The notes beneath the pieces are model-generated. The model saw nothing but the letters and a program-made list of their open reading frames with translations, made no database searches and was not told where the DNA came from. A stretch of 44,086 bases of DNA from an uncultured Verrucomicrobia subdivision 3 bacterium (GTDB lineage Bacteria; Verrucomicrobiota; Verrucomicrobiia; Limisphaerales; UBA11358), in assembly GCA_903944085.1 (NCBI GenBank), contig CAJAQO010000017.1, positions 1-44,086 of the forward strand, written 5' to 3'. Positions 33,150 through 40,684 of this stretch are shown piece after piece. Numbering within the stretch: position 1 is the first letter of the stretch; every line of letters begins with the position of its first letter. The position numbers were made by a program, and so were the translations under genes.

Positions 33150-33473
33150 ATGGCATGGTGCATTGTTGTGAAGACCTATAGCCATCCCGCGATGCACGAG
33201 ATTGCGCTGACCGCAGTGATGCAGGCGCTGTCGGATCCTTGCCGGCTGGCCATCGTCCGCGAATTGCTGGGCGCCAAAGGCCGTGCGCTGGCCTGCAACG
33301 AAGTCCGCCTCAATATTTCGAAGGCGACCCGGTCGCATCATTTTGAAGTGCTGCGCGCCGCAGGAATAATCCACACAAAAATGGACGGCACAAAATGCAT
33401 GACTTCCTTGCGACGGAGCGAATTGAACAAACGCTTTCCCGGGCTGCTTAAATTGATTGCCGCCGGCAACTGA
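33150..33473 (+). CDS. ArsR-family winged-helix repressor
   Basis: The protein is 107 aa, or 101 if the GTG at 33168 (VKTYSHPAMHE) is used. It reads ALSDPCRLAIVRELLGAKGR, then LNISKATRSHHFEVLRAAGI (recognition helix) and SELNKRFPGLLKLI, as in the ArsR subgroup found beside ene-reductases. Only two Cys are present and they are not in the classical metal-binding CxC helix, so a redox or electrophile signal is more likely than arsenic (inference). It is transcribed divergently from the OYE operon with two shared palindromes between them. Confidence 0.88.
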   Translation: MAWCIVVKTYSHPAMHEIALTAVMQALSDPCRLAIVRELLGAKGRALACNEVRLNISKATRSHHFEVLRAAGIIHTKMDGTKCMTSLRRSELNKRFPGLLKLIAAGN

Positions 33474-34027
33474 GACCTGGTTGGGTTCAGAACAAACTGA
33501 AGCAGGTCGTGGGACGCTTTCCAAACAGTTCTTGGACAGCATGCGATCCAGTAAGACTTCACACTTCCCGGAATTTGCGTGCAACACTCCGAACAATTGG
33601 TGAAACTCGAATCCGGCTGCTTGGATTGTGGCGGGGTCAAGCGGTGACGAAAAGACTCGGCCGGAGCGGGTCGAGTGTGCGGTCGCACCGCCATGAGCAA
33701 ACCAGCATCCGCTTCATCAAAACACCGCAGCGATGGACCGCAGCTGAGTTGCGCTTAGTGGGCCGGCTTACCGATGCGGAAATGGCGCGCCAAACTGGGC
33801 GCTTCTTGGCCTCGGTCCGGAATAAACGAGTTCAACTTAGAATTGCCCGATGCGTCCCGCGTCGAAGCCAGCATTGACCTCCGCACAATAGATCCGTCTT
33901 TTGGTTGGCAGGTGGGGTTCAATTATTTGAGTCCCAGGCGCGACCCAAGGCGTTTGGGTTTTGAATGGGTAACGTTTCAAGCGCATCAAATGCGCTCCAA
34001 TACCGCCAGCGGTAGTCTCCATTTTGT
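33474..34027. other. Long spacer with decayed coding sequence
   Basis: Apart from the Myb/SANT-like fragment at 33710-33844, nothing is recognisable between the ArsR-type gene and the DNR box at 34028. Confidence 0.5.
33710..33844 (+). pseudogene. Fragment of a SANT/Myb-like DNA-binding segment
   Basis: In one frame the DNA encodes QRWTAAELRLVGRLTDAEMA, then RQTGRFLASVRNKRVQL. This resembles the W(T/S).EE..LLG..(P/S)D.E.A...GR...AVR.+R motif seen in planctomycetal and verrucomicrobial DNA-binding proteins. The sequence on either side in the same frame looks non-coding, so this is a remnant rather than a gene. Confidence 0.4.
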
Positions 34028-34041
34028 TTGACCTGAGTCAA
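34028..34041 (+). promoter_or_regulatory. DNR/FNR-type box 1 (TTGACCTGAGTCAA)
   Basis: It lies upstream of the cupin operon. The box centre is 41.5 bp from the A of the cupin ATG (34076). A -10-like hexamer GATAGT lies at 34064-34069, which is -12 to -7 if transcription starts on the ATG itself. This fits a class II activated, leaderless promoter. Confidence 0.8.
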
Positions 34042-34075
34042 TTTTTACGGACGAGGTTCATGCGATAGTCTTTGC

Positions 34076-34435
34076 ATGAGCGAAAAACCTTTGATTGATG
34101 TGGCGCAGGAAAAAATCCTGTCGCTGGCCGAGGAAACCAAGTTTGCCGCTAACGGCATTGTGAGCCGGACCTTGTTGCGCACGGCGACTTCGCGAATTGT
34201 GCTGTTTGGTTTTGCCGAAGGCCAGGAACTCACCGAACACACGTCCACCCAATCGGCGGTCGTCCAGATTTTGTCCGGTGAATGTGAATTTTCCCTAGGT
34301 GGCAAACCTCACGCTGCCAAGGCTGGCGACCTGATTTATATGCCGCCCAATCTGGCGCACGCCGTGACTGCGACGAAGCAATTCTCCATGTTGCTGACGC
34401 TTTCAAAAACTGAACCAGTTTCTGTCAAATCGTGA
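34076..34435 (+). CDS. Small cupin-domain protein
   Basis: This 119-aa single cupin barrel has the two motif regions ELTEHTSTQSAVVQILSGEC and GDLIYMPPNLAHAV, with His residues placed for a metal site. Its position behind a DNR-type box and in front of two DUF2249 genes ties it to nitric-oxide or low-oxygen physiology. Its activity is unknown. The GTG of the next gene overlaps its stop codon (GTGA). Confidence 0.85.
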   Translation: MSEKPLIDVAQEKILSLAEETKFAANGIVSRTLLRTATSRIVLFGFAEGQELTEHTSTQSAVVQILSGECEFSLGGKPHAAKAGDLIYMPPNLAHAVTATKQFSMLLTLSKTEPVSVKS

Positions 34436-34602
34436 GCAAAAAGATTGTCGCATTGGATGTCCGGGAAGACCTGCGCAACGGGCACGAGCCGTTTTCCAAA
34501 GTGATAGGTGCCGTCGCTCAGATGCAACCGGATGAAAAACGGCTGCTGATTGCTCCATTTAAACCGACGCCGCTTATTTCCGTTCTGGGCAATGATGAGT
34601 GA
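34432..34602 (+). CDS. Truncated DUF2249 protein (56 aa)
   Basis: A GTG start overlaps the cupin stop (GTGA). The product reads KKIVALDVREDLRNGHEPFS, then VIGAVAQMQPDEKRLLIAPF and KPTPLISVLGNDE. The DVR motif, the helix and the LLIAPF.P.PL strand match DUF2249, but the protein stops where the family normally continues with a GF...W strand pair. It is probably a frameshifted or trimmed copy; the intact 82-aa homologue is encoded at 36051-36299. Confidence 0.65.
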   Translation: MSKKIVALDVREDLRNGHEPFSKVIGAVAQMQPDEKRLLIAPFKPTPLISVLGNDE

Positions 34603-34659
34603 AACCGCCCGGCAGATGGCGGGCATCCGCAATTTTTAACCAACCAACAAAACATAATT

Positions 34660-34965
34660 ATGAATACATCAACTGAAAACCTCATCGGTGCGGACAAAGT
34701 CATGGACGTTCGTTCCATCCCTTGCTCCGTGAAACATGGCCTCATTGTTCAGACCTTTCTCCAACTCGCCGTTGGCGACCACTTCATTCTGTTCAACGAC
34801 CACGATCCCGTCCCGCTTCGCTACCAGTTTGCCGCGCAATGGCCGGACACTTTCACCTGGGAGCATCTCGTCAACATTCCCGGCGAAGCCCGCGTGAAGA
34901 TCACGAAATTGAAAGTGCTAGGCAGCCCGGTCGAGCCGGTTGCGACCGCCTGCGGCGGCCATTGA
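34660..34965 (+). CDS. DUF2249 domain protein
   Basis: The protein is 101 aa. It has VMDVRSIPCSVKHGLIVQTF and LAVGDHFILFNDHDPVPLRY followed by QFAAQWPDTFTWEH, the classical DUF2249 pattern with the NDHDP.PLRYQ signature. The family is often found beside hemerythrins and denitrification genes and resembles TusA-like small folds; its biochemical role is not established. It is third in the cupin operon and is followed by a rho-independent terminator. Confidence 0.88.
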   Translation: MNTSTENLIGADKVMDVRSIPCSVKHGLIVQTFLQLAVGDHFILFNDHDPVPLRYQFAAQWPDTFTWEHLVNIPGEARVKITKLKVLGSPVEPVATACGGH

Positions 34966-34984
34966 AATTCTTAATCACAAAACA

Positions 34985-35016
34985 ACCGGCCTTGAGAAAT
35001 GACGGCTGGTTTTATT
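34985..35016 (+). terminator. Rho-independent terminator after the cupin/DUF2249 operon
   Basis: ACCGGCC (34985-34991) pairs with GGCTGGT (35004-35010), with one G-U pair, and is followed by TTTATTT. It lies between the converging DUF2249 and YgbA-type genes. Confidence 0.7.
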
Positions 35017-35035
35017 TCTAAAAGCAAGCAGCCGA

Positions 35036-35431
35036 TCAAATTTCCGGAGCCTTGCGAAATCCATCAAGCCAGTGGCGCAGGCTCAAGATCGGATGTTCCC
35101 ACAACATGCGTGGCCCGGCGTAACGCATCATGACACGGATTTGTTCGCGCCGGGTCTTTTGATAACAATGGACGGGACACTTCGCGCACGTGGGTTTGTC
35201 TTCGCCAAACCGGCAGCGATCCAGGCGCACATTGGCATAATTTAAAAGCCCCTGGCACTCTGCGCAAAGTGACATGGTAGTGTTGTGGTGATCGCGACAA
35301 TGTATTTTCATCATCGCCTCCATCGTTTTCCATTCGCGGTTAAGCCGTTTGCTGGAGAACGCGACAAGGCTGGTTCCATTCGTCGCCATGGGAATGGTTT
35401 GCGTCAGAACTGAATTGGCAGTCGTATTCAT
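35036..35431 (-). CDS. YgbA-type nitrous-oxide-stimulated promoter family protein
   Basis: The start is set at the ATG at 35431 (MNTTANSVLTQ), 131 aa, because the DNR-type box then falls at the canonical distance. The motif series is MMKIHCRDHHNTTMSLCAEC, LLNYANVRLDRCRFGEDKPT and CAKCPVHCYQKTRREQIRVM, then RYAGPRMLWEHP. This is the signature of the YgbA_NO family, with several conserved Cys and His likely to bind metal. Enterobacterial ygbA is controlled by the NO-responsive repressor NsrR; here the promoter has a DNR-type box instead. Confidence 0.9.
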   Translation of the reverse strand: MNTTANSVLTQTIPMATNGTSLVAFSSKRLNREWKTMEAMMKIHCRDHHNTTMSLCAECQGLLNYANVRLDRCRFGEDKPTCAKCPVHCYQKTRREQIRVMMRYAGPRMLWEHPILSLRHWLDGFRKAPEI

Positions 35432-35465
35432 GTGATGATTCTTGCACGAGAGCGAGTGAATATTT

Positions 35466-35479
35466 TTGATGCAAGTCAA
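35466..35479 (-). promoter_or_regulatory. DNR/FNR-type box 2 (TTGATGCAAGTCAA)
   Basis: It lies upstream of the YgbA-type gene. The box centre is exactly 41.5 bp from the A of the ATG at 35431. The hexamer at -12 to -7 is AAGAAT on the minus strand. The layout is the same as at the cupin and NO reductase genes. Confidence 0.8.
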
Positions 35480-35521
35480 AGATTCGACTGGTTTTCACCA
35501 AACGATAAAACATCGGGTTCC

Positions 35522-35535
35522 TTGACTTGAATCAA
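35522..35535 (+). promoter_or_regulatory. DNR/FNR-type box 3 (TTGACTTGAATCAA)
   Basis: It lies 81 bp upstream of the GTG of the DGC-domain gene. A class II promoter here would start near 35570 and give a leader of ~47 nt. Boxes 2 and 3 are 56 bp apart and serve divergent genes. Confidence 0.75.
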
Positions 35536-35616
35536 ATAAATACATGCTGAGTTCGCCGAAGATGGTTCTGTAAGAAACGATAAAAGCTTATGAAAAACGA
35601 CAATTAAAATCCGACC

Positions 35617-36054
35617 GTGCCAACCAAACCAACCACCGTGGTCTACGCCTGCTCCGGTTGCTCGGACGCCGGCGAAATTGCCGACCGCGTGGCCCGCCAA
35701 CTCACCCGCGATGGCGCAGCGAAGATGTCCTGCCTCGCTGGGATTGGCGGCCGGGTCAAAAGTTTGGTAGCGACGGCGGAACGAGCCGAGCGGATTTTGG
35801 TCGTGGATGGCTGCCCGTTGAATTGTGCCCGGCACACCCTTGAACTGGCCGGCTTCCATAAATTTGACCATCTTGAATTACACAAACTCGGTATCCGCAA
35901 AGGATCCACACCGGTGACGAATGAGATCATTTCGGATGGTGTGACGGCAGCCAAGAAAATGCTCTCGGCGACCGACGCGGAGTCGGCCTGCAACGAATGC
36001 CTCACACCACTGTTGCCGCCAGTCCTTGAATTATCCACCATCACCAAACCATGA
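35617..36054 (+). CDS. DGC-domain putative zinc-binding protein
   Basis: This 145-aa protein starts at GTG. It shows YACSGCSDAGEIADRVARQL, KMSCLAGIGG and the name-giving LVVDGCPLNCARHTLELAGF. The conserved cysteines C12, C15, C39, C66 and C70 are those proposed to bind metal in the DGC family. It sits between a DNR-type box and the DNR-type regulator gene, and its stop overlaps the next ATG (ATGA). Its function is unknown; the placement indicates a role in NO or N-oxide metabolism. Confidence 0.88.
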   Translation: MPTKPTTVVYACSGCSDAGEIADRVARQLTRDGAAKMSCLAGIGGRVKSLVATAERAERILVVDGCPLNCARHTLELAGFHKFDHLELHKLGIRKGSTPVTNEIISDGVTAAKKMLSATDAESACNECLTPLLPPVLELSTITKP

Positions 36055-36299
36055 ACATGCCACCGTTGGACAAATTTAAACGTTTTGATGTGCGCGCCCT
36101 GATCCAGCTCGGCGTCGAGCCCTTCCCGGAAATTCACAAACGCGTTAATGCGCTCCATTCGGAGGAAGGCTTAATTGTCGTCGCGCCATTTCTGCCGTCG
36201 CCCCTGGTCGAAAAACTGGCCGGTGACGGCTTCGCCAGTAAGGTGGAGCGCGGCACGGGCAGCGACTGGCTGGTTTACTTTTGGCGGAAGACGGATTAA
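36051..36299 (+). CDS. DUF2249 domain protein (82 aa)
   Basis: The protein shows FKRFDVRALIQLGVEPFPEI, GLIVVAPFLPSPLVEKLAGD and SDWLVYFWRK, a complete compact DUF2249 domain including the final aromatic strand. Its ATG overlaps the DGC-gene stop (ATGA), so the two are translationally coupled. It ends 8 bp before the regulator ATG. Confidence 0.88.
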   Translation: MNMPPLDKFKRFDVRALIQLGVEPFPEIHKRVNALHSEEGLIVVAPFLPSPLVEKLAGDGFASKVERGTGSDWLVYFWRKTD

Positions 36300-36307
36300 A
36301 TAGAGCC

Positions 36308-37024
36308 ATGTCAACCTTGGGCGACCTCAAAACCTTTGCGATCACCAATACGCTTCGCAGCTGTAAGCTTTTCACCGGCCTGCCACAAACGGATCTCGCG
36401 AACATCGCCGCCGTCACCGTGGTAAAATCTTTGGAAAAAGGAGACTATCTTTTTCATGAGGGCGACGCGGCAAGCGGATTTTACGTCATTCAACGCGGGG
36501 CGGTGAACATTCATCGGGTGACCGCCACCGGCAAGGAACAGGTTATCCACGTCTTCCGCACGGGCGACTCCTTTGCGGAGGTTGCCTTGGCGGCACCGAC
36601 GGGCTATCCCGCCGATGCCCGCGCATTGGAAAACAGCCAAGTTTTATTGGTGCAAAAGGATGGCATTCTCGCCTTGCTCAAACGCCAGCCGGAACTTGCG
36701 CTGCGAATGTTGGGTTCAATGAGCAGCCACCTGCGCGTGCTCGTCGGTCAAATTGAAGACCTCACCGTGAAGGATGTGGAGACGCGCCTGGCCAACTGGC
36801 TGGTGAAACGCTGCCCAAATCCGCAAAGCGACGCACCGGTGAAAATCGAGCTGACGACAAACAAGCGTGTGCTGGCGGCGGAGCTCGGCACGGTCAGCGA
36901 AACATTTTCCCGAACGCTGGCAAAATTTCGTGGACTGAAACTCATCGCTGTGAAAGGCAAAACTCTCACCGTGTTATCGCCTGCGAAGCTGCGCGCTTTG
37001 CTCAAACGCAACTTGGGAGAATAA
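36308..37024 (+). CDS. CRP/FNR-family regulator, DNR/NnrR-like
   Basis: The ATG at 36308 (MSTLGDLKTF) gives 238 aa; a TTG 27 bp upstream would lie inside the DUF2249 gene. The cyclic-nucleotide-binding-like fold spans ~20-140 (LEKGDYLFHEGDAASGFYVI), then a long dimer helix and a winged HTH. The recognition helix reads SETFSRTL, the E-x-x-S-R pattern (E198, S201, R202) that reads TTGAT-N4-ATCAA. The N-terminus has a single Cys and no FNR [4Fe-4S] cysteine cluster, so a DNR/NNR-type NO sensor is more likely than an oxygen-sensing FNR. It is the obvious candidate to bind the six boxes in this region. It ends the DGC - DUF2249 - regulator operon. Confidence 0.9.
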   Translation: MSTLGDLKTFAITNTLRSCKLFTGLPQTDLANIAAVTVVKSLEKGDYLFHEGDAASGFYVIQRGAVNIHRVTATGKEQVIHVFRTGDSFAEVALAAPTGYPADARALENSQVLLVQKDGILALLKRQPELALRMLGSMSSHLRVLVGQIEDLTVKDVETRLANWLVKRCPNPQSDAPVKIELTTNKRVLAAELGTVSETFSRTLAKFRGLKLIAVKGKTLTVLSPAKLRALLKRNLGE

Positions 37025-37050
37025 TTCAACGGCACGAACCCGGACACTCT

Positions 37051-38064
37051 TCAAGGCTGGCGCTGGGCTGCTTGCAGCTCTTGAATTTGTTGAGCCATTT
37101 CTTGAGGCGTGGCCGAGGATATCCAGTGGCCGGAAACTTTTCCGTAAACCAGTGTGATGAGAAAAATTCCGAGAATGCCCCACGCCACCAGCGCTGGCCT
37201 CACTCGACGCTTAGTAAATGCCACACTGACTCCAAGAGTGTTTGAAACCGGGCACGATTCCACGCATTCCAAACATAGCGAACATTCGTCCGAACGAACT
37301 GTAAGCAGCTGGTTTACCGGCAGTGAAGCCGGGCACGCTTTGGCGCATTTGCCACAATCAATACAGGAAGGAATGTCACGTTTTATACGGGTCGGGCTCA
37401 GTAGGCCTGCCAGGGCGGTCAGGGCACCATAAGGGCAAAGATAACGGCACCAGAAATGCCGGACCAAAACGGACAGCGCCACCAAGATCGCCAGGACAGC
37501 AACCGTAGTCGAACTGGGATGCAGGAAGAACTGCAGCAGGCGGACGTCCGCCAACTGATTAAAAGGACTATCCAAAAATGCCTGCAAATCGCCGAGATTC
37601 ATGCGGAAGCAGATCACGAAGGCGAAAAATCCCAGCAGCAGATATTTAATGGAGCGTAAAAATCTGTCCGGCCATTTGGGCAGGCTGAAGTTTTTTCTAA
37701 AAATCGCCCGACCCGCATCCGCCAATTTTTCCGAAAATAATCCGAACGGACAAACCCAACTGCAGAACGATTTTTTGAATAGAAATGAAATTGCCAGAAT
37801 TGCCGCGAAAATCAGCAACCCCGCCGGATGCACGTTTTGAATGATGCCGGTTTGCAGCCAATAGCGGGCGCTCATGAGCGCGCTGATGGGGAGAAAAGCC
37901 TCAACGCCCGGTGGCCGCGCAGCCGTCGGCAGAGCATTGCCAAGGCATGAATGATAAAACTCGATGAACCGCCAGCCAATCAACAGACAAACACCCAAGA
38001 AGATGAACTGCACCGTGCGGCGCAGACGATGTGGTTTCGCCTCATTTTTAACAAATGTTTTCAT
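37051..38064 (-). CDS. NapH/NosR-like membrane ferredoxin
   Basis: The start is set at the ATG at 38064 (MKTFVKNEAKP), 337 aa; the frame continues upstream through the DNR-type box, so the longer version is unlikely. Several membrane spans surround two CxxxCP motifs (CSWVCPFG and CRYLCPYG). Two [4Fe-4S] motifs follow (CIDCGKCAKACP, CSLCLECVESCP), with a final span near the C-terminus. This is the electron-transfer half of NosR/NapH/CcoG-type proteins without the periplasmic FMN domain. It may pass quinol electrons to a periplasmic N-oxide reductase such as the cytochrome encoded downstream (inference). Confidence 0.85.
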   Translation of the reverse strand: MKTFVKNEAKPHRLRRTVQFIFLGVCLLIGWRFIEFYHSCLGNALPTAARPPGVEAFLPISALMSARYWLQTGIIQNVHPAGLLIFAAILAISFLFKKSFCSWVCPFGLFSEKLADAGRAIFRKNFSLPKWPDRFLRSIKYLLLGFFAFVICFRMNLGDLQAFLDSPFNQLADVRLLQFFLHPSSTTVAVLAILVALSVLVRHFWCRYLCPYGALTALAGLLSPTRIKRDIPSCIDCGKCAKACPASLPVNQLLTVRSDECSLCLECVESCPVSNTLGVSVAFTKRRVRPALVAWGILGIFLITLVYGKVSGHWISSATPQEMAQQIQELQAAQRQP

Positions 38065-38112
38065 AAACAGGATTCCGTTGAATAAATATCGGTGGTTTTT
38101 TGCAAAACGTCT

Positions 38113-38126
38113 TTGACGCAAATCAA
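38113..38126 (-). promoter_or_regulatory. DNR/FNR-type box 4 (TTGACGCAAATCAA)
   Basis: It is centred 55.5 bp upstream of the NapH-like ATG. A class II start would fall 14 nt before the ATG, with GATATT as the -10-like hexamer on the minus strand. Confidence 0.78.
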
Positions 38127-38159
38127 ACAATTTAGTGAACGGTGCTTGTGACCACTACG

Positions 38160-38193
38160 AAAAATCCCGCCCGCGTTTGCACACGGACGGGAT
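38160..38193 (-). terminator. Rho-independent terminator after the NO reductase gene
   Basis: On the minus strand ATCCCGTCC pairs with GGGCGGGAT, with one G-U pair, around a 12-nt loop and is followed by TTTT. It begins 22 bp after the reductase stop and insulates the NapH-like gene, which has its own promoter. Confidence 0.75.
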
Positions 38194-38215
38194 CCAACAA
38201 ACGTGCACTAAAACT

Positions 38216-40549
38216 TCAACCGACTACGACGGGTTCCGGTATTTCCACATCCAGAACTTCAATCTGTTTGCCTTCGAGCGACCAGCCGGTTTTCAGACCG
38301 AGGATAAACCAGCAGATGCCAAAAATGCCGAAGGTGAACACCGTGTCACCAATGACGCGCAACCAGCGCAGCTTGGTCATCAGTGGCGATTGCATGAAAT
38401 CCGCCGAGCGGGCATACCACATGCCGTGTTCCACGCTCGCCCAGGTTTGCATCAAGCCGACCGGCAACAGACTCAGCACAATCATCAATACAAGGCCGAT
38501 GTTCAGCGACCAGAAGCTGAAACTCAGCACGCCGGATTTCCAGGCCGATTGCCGGGTCATGCTGCGCAGGCAAAACAACATGAGCGCAATGCCGAGCATG
38601 CCGTAGACACCAAAGAGGGCGGCGTGGGCATGCACCGCCGTCGTGTTCAAGCCCTGCATATAGTAGAGCGCGATGGGCGGATTGATCAGGAATCCGAACA
38701 GTCCGGCACCCACGAGATTCCAGAACGCGACGGCCACGAAGAAGTAGATCGGCCATTTGTAGGCAGACACCCAGGAGCGGGCTTTACCGTGTTGCAAGTT
38801 TTCAAAGCCCTCGGCACCGACGAGCACCAGCGGCACAATTTCCAGGGCACTGAAAATGGAACCGACAGCCAGAACGCCGGTCGGCGTGCCGCTGAAATAC
38901 AAGTGATGCATCGTTCCAAGAATGCCGCCGCCAAGATAAATTGCGGTCGAAAAGATCACCGCCGTCGTGGCCGTGGCCAGCCGCAACAATCCCATACGCG
39001 TAAACAGGAAGGCGATTACGACCGTGGCAAAAACTTCAAAGAAGCCTTCGACCCAAAGATGGATCACCCACCAGCGCCAATATTCAGCCATCGCCAGATG
39101 TGTCTGCCGTCCCCACATCAAACCGGCACCGTAAAACAACCCGATGGCCGCCGAGGCGAGCAAGAACAAACCAAGCAAGTGGCGATTCGGGCCAGGATTC
39201 TTGAATGCCGGCCAGAGCGCACGGCCCATGAGGAACAGCCACAAGAACAAGCCGATCAGTAAAAAGATTTGCCAGAACCGGCCAAGGTCAACGTATTCGT
39301 AGCCTTGATGGCCAAACCAGAAATTGGCGACGAAGCCGAGTTTTTGTTGCACACCAAGCCATTCACCAAACAACGAGCCAACGACGATGAGGAGCAGGCA
39401 AACGAATAAGAAATTAACGCCGAGACGCTGTCCGCGCGGTTCCCAACCCGAAACCGCAGGTGCAACATACAAGCCGGTGGCGAGCCAAGCGGTGGCGATC
39501 CAGAAGATACCAAGCTGCGTGTGCCAAGTGCGTGCGACAGCATACGGCAACCATTTCGCTAGCGGGATGCCGTAGAAACCATCGCCTTCCACCCCGTAAT
39601 GTGCCGTGACCGCGCCAAGTCCAACTTGCACGAGCATGAGCGCGGCGACGATCCAGAAATATTTCAAAACCGCCTGCATTGAAGGCGTCGTTTTGATGCC
39701 GAGCAACGGATCGGTTTTTGGAATCACGATGGCGTCCTCGCCTTCTTCTTCATGACGCTTCGCGGCCGTATACCAGACCATCGCGCCAATGCCGGCGAGC
39801 AGTGCGATGACGCTGACTACTGACCAGATCACAATCGAACTGGTGGGGTTATTACCGATGAGGTCTTCATGCGGCCAGTTTTGGGAATAGGTGACTTGGC
39901 TATTGGGTCGCTCCGTGCCGCAGGACCACGCGGCCCAAAAGAAAAAGGCGTTCATGAGGCGCTGACGTTCCGGCGTTTTAATTGTATTCGCGGGAATCGC
40001 ATAATTGTTACGGAGCGTTTTCAGTTCAGGATCATTTCCGAACAACGAGGCATAATGCGCGGCCACCGCTTGCATCGCCTCTGCACGCGTCGCGGAAACC
40101 GAGATGTTGCCGGTCTGCGCGTCGTAAGTGTTCGAGCGGATTTCTTTTTTCAGACGCTCGCGTAACGCTGCCTGGGTTTCCGCATCGAGCTGGGCGTAAG
40201 TTTTGCCGCCAGATTGCGCGGCCCAATGATCCAGCAACCAGGTCGCTTCACGGTGTAACCAGTCGGCTGACCAGTCCGGCGCGACATACGCGCCGTGACC
40301 CCAGATCGTGCCGACCTCCTGACCACCGATGGATTGCCAGACGTTCTGACCGTCTTTGATGTCCTGACCGGTGAACAGCACCGCGCCGTCAGTCGTGACG
40401 ACCTGATTGGGAATGGGCGGCGCGGCATAATAAATCTCCCGGCCATAATAACCCAGCAGCAGGAATGACAGTGTCATGGAGCCGATCAAGCCCAGCCAGA
40501 GGTTGCGGTAGGAGCGAGGTTTCTTTCTTGGTGATGATGTAATACTCAT
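38216..40549 (-). CDS. norZ: Quinol-dependent nitric oxide reductase (qNOR)
   Basis: It reduces 2 NO to N2O using quinol at the inner membrane. The ATG at 40549 gives 777 aa; the frame opens at a TTG at 40555. The N-terminal extension typical of single-subunit qNOR is present (GQDIKDGQNVWQSIGGQEVG, GHGAYVAPDWSADWLHRE, PNSQVTYSQNWPHE). The catalytic barrel holds the expected His ligands in TWHTQLGIFW (~345), WVIHLWVEGFFEVFA (~497, with the Glu near FeB), GTMHHLYFSG (~549) and AVHAHAALFGVYG (~642), within about 14 membrane spans. It is a single-gene unit with its own DNR-type box and terminator. With no nitrite or N2O reductase in view, NO detoxification is the likely role. Confidence 0.95.
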   Translation of the reverse strand: MSITSSPRKKPRSYRNLWLGLIGSMTLSFLLLGYYGREIYYAAPPIPNQVVTTDGAVLFTGQDIKDGQNVWQSIGGQEVGTIWGHGAYVAPDWSADWLHREATWLLDHWAAQSGGKTYAQLDAETQAALRERLKKEIRSNTYDAQTGNISVSATRAEAMQAVAAHYASLFGNDPELKTLRNNYAIPANTIKTPERQRLMNAFFFWAAWSCGTERPNSQVTYSQNWPHEDLIGNNPTSSIVIWSVVSVIALLAGIGAMVWYTAAKRHEEEGEDAIVIPKTDPLLGIKTTPSMQAVLKYFWIVAALMLVQVGLGAVTAHYGVEGDGFYGIPLAKWLPYAVARTWHTQLGIFWIATAWLATGLYVAPAVSGWEPRGQRLGVNFLFVCLLLIVVGSLFGEWLGVQQKLGFVANFWFGHQGYEYVDLGRFWQIFLLIGLFLWLFLMGRALWPAFKNPGPNRHLLGLFLLASAAIGLFYGAGLMWGRQTHLAMAEYWRWWVIHLWVEGFFEVFATVVIAFLFTRMGLLRLATATTAVIFSTAIYLGGGILGTMHHLYFSGTPTGVLAVGSIFSALEIVPLVLVGAEGFENLQHGKARSWVSAYKWPIYFFVAVAFWNLVGAGLFGFLINPPIALYYMQGLNTTAVHAHAALFGVYGMLGIALMLFCLRSMTRQSAWKSGVLSFSFWSLNIGLVLMIVLSLLPVGLMQTWASVEHGMWYARSADFMQSPLMTKLRWLRVIGDTVFTFGIFGICWFILGLKTGWSLEGKQIEVLDVEIPEPVVVG

Positions 40550-40583
40550 ACACAAAATCTAGCCGGTCCCGTGCAAAACAAGT

Positions 40584-40597
40584 TTGACCTGCGTCAA
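40584..40597 (-). promoter_or_regulatory. DNR/FNR-type box 5 (TTGACCTGCGTCAA)
   Basis: It is centred exactly 41.5 bp from the A of the NO reductase ATG (40549). The minus-strand hexamer at -12 to -7 is TAGATT. This is the third case of the leaderless class II layout. Confidence 0.82.
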
Positions 40598-40642
40598 CTT
40601 TTCGCGAATTTGTCGTGAATTACCGTATTCGCTATTCAGAAA

Positions 40643-40668
40643 TAAAAAAGCCCGGGGTGAGCCGGGGC
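40643..40668 (-). terminator. Rho-independent terminator after the membrane-protein gene
   Basis: On the minus strand GCCCCGG and CCGGGC form a G/C-rich stem with one bulged C, followed by TTTTTTATTT. It starts 16 bp after the stop of the membrane-protein gene and closes the octaheme cytochrome operon. Confidence 0.75.
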
Positions 40669-40684
40669 GGTGGAACAATATTGA

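Noticed and set aside
36281-36307. Upstream TTG start for the CRP/FNR regulator
   Set aside because: It lies inside the DUF2249 gene, adds residues not typical of the family, and the ATG at 36308 is well placed 8 bp after the DUF2249 stop.
38135-39262. 375-codon plus-strand open frame
   Set aside because: It is antisense to the quinol NO reductase and its translation is dominated by Gln/His/Arg/Glu.
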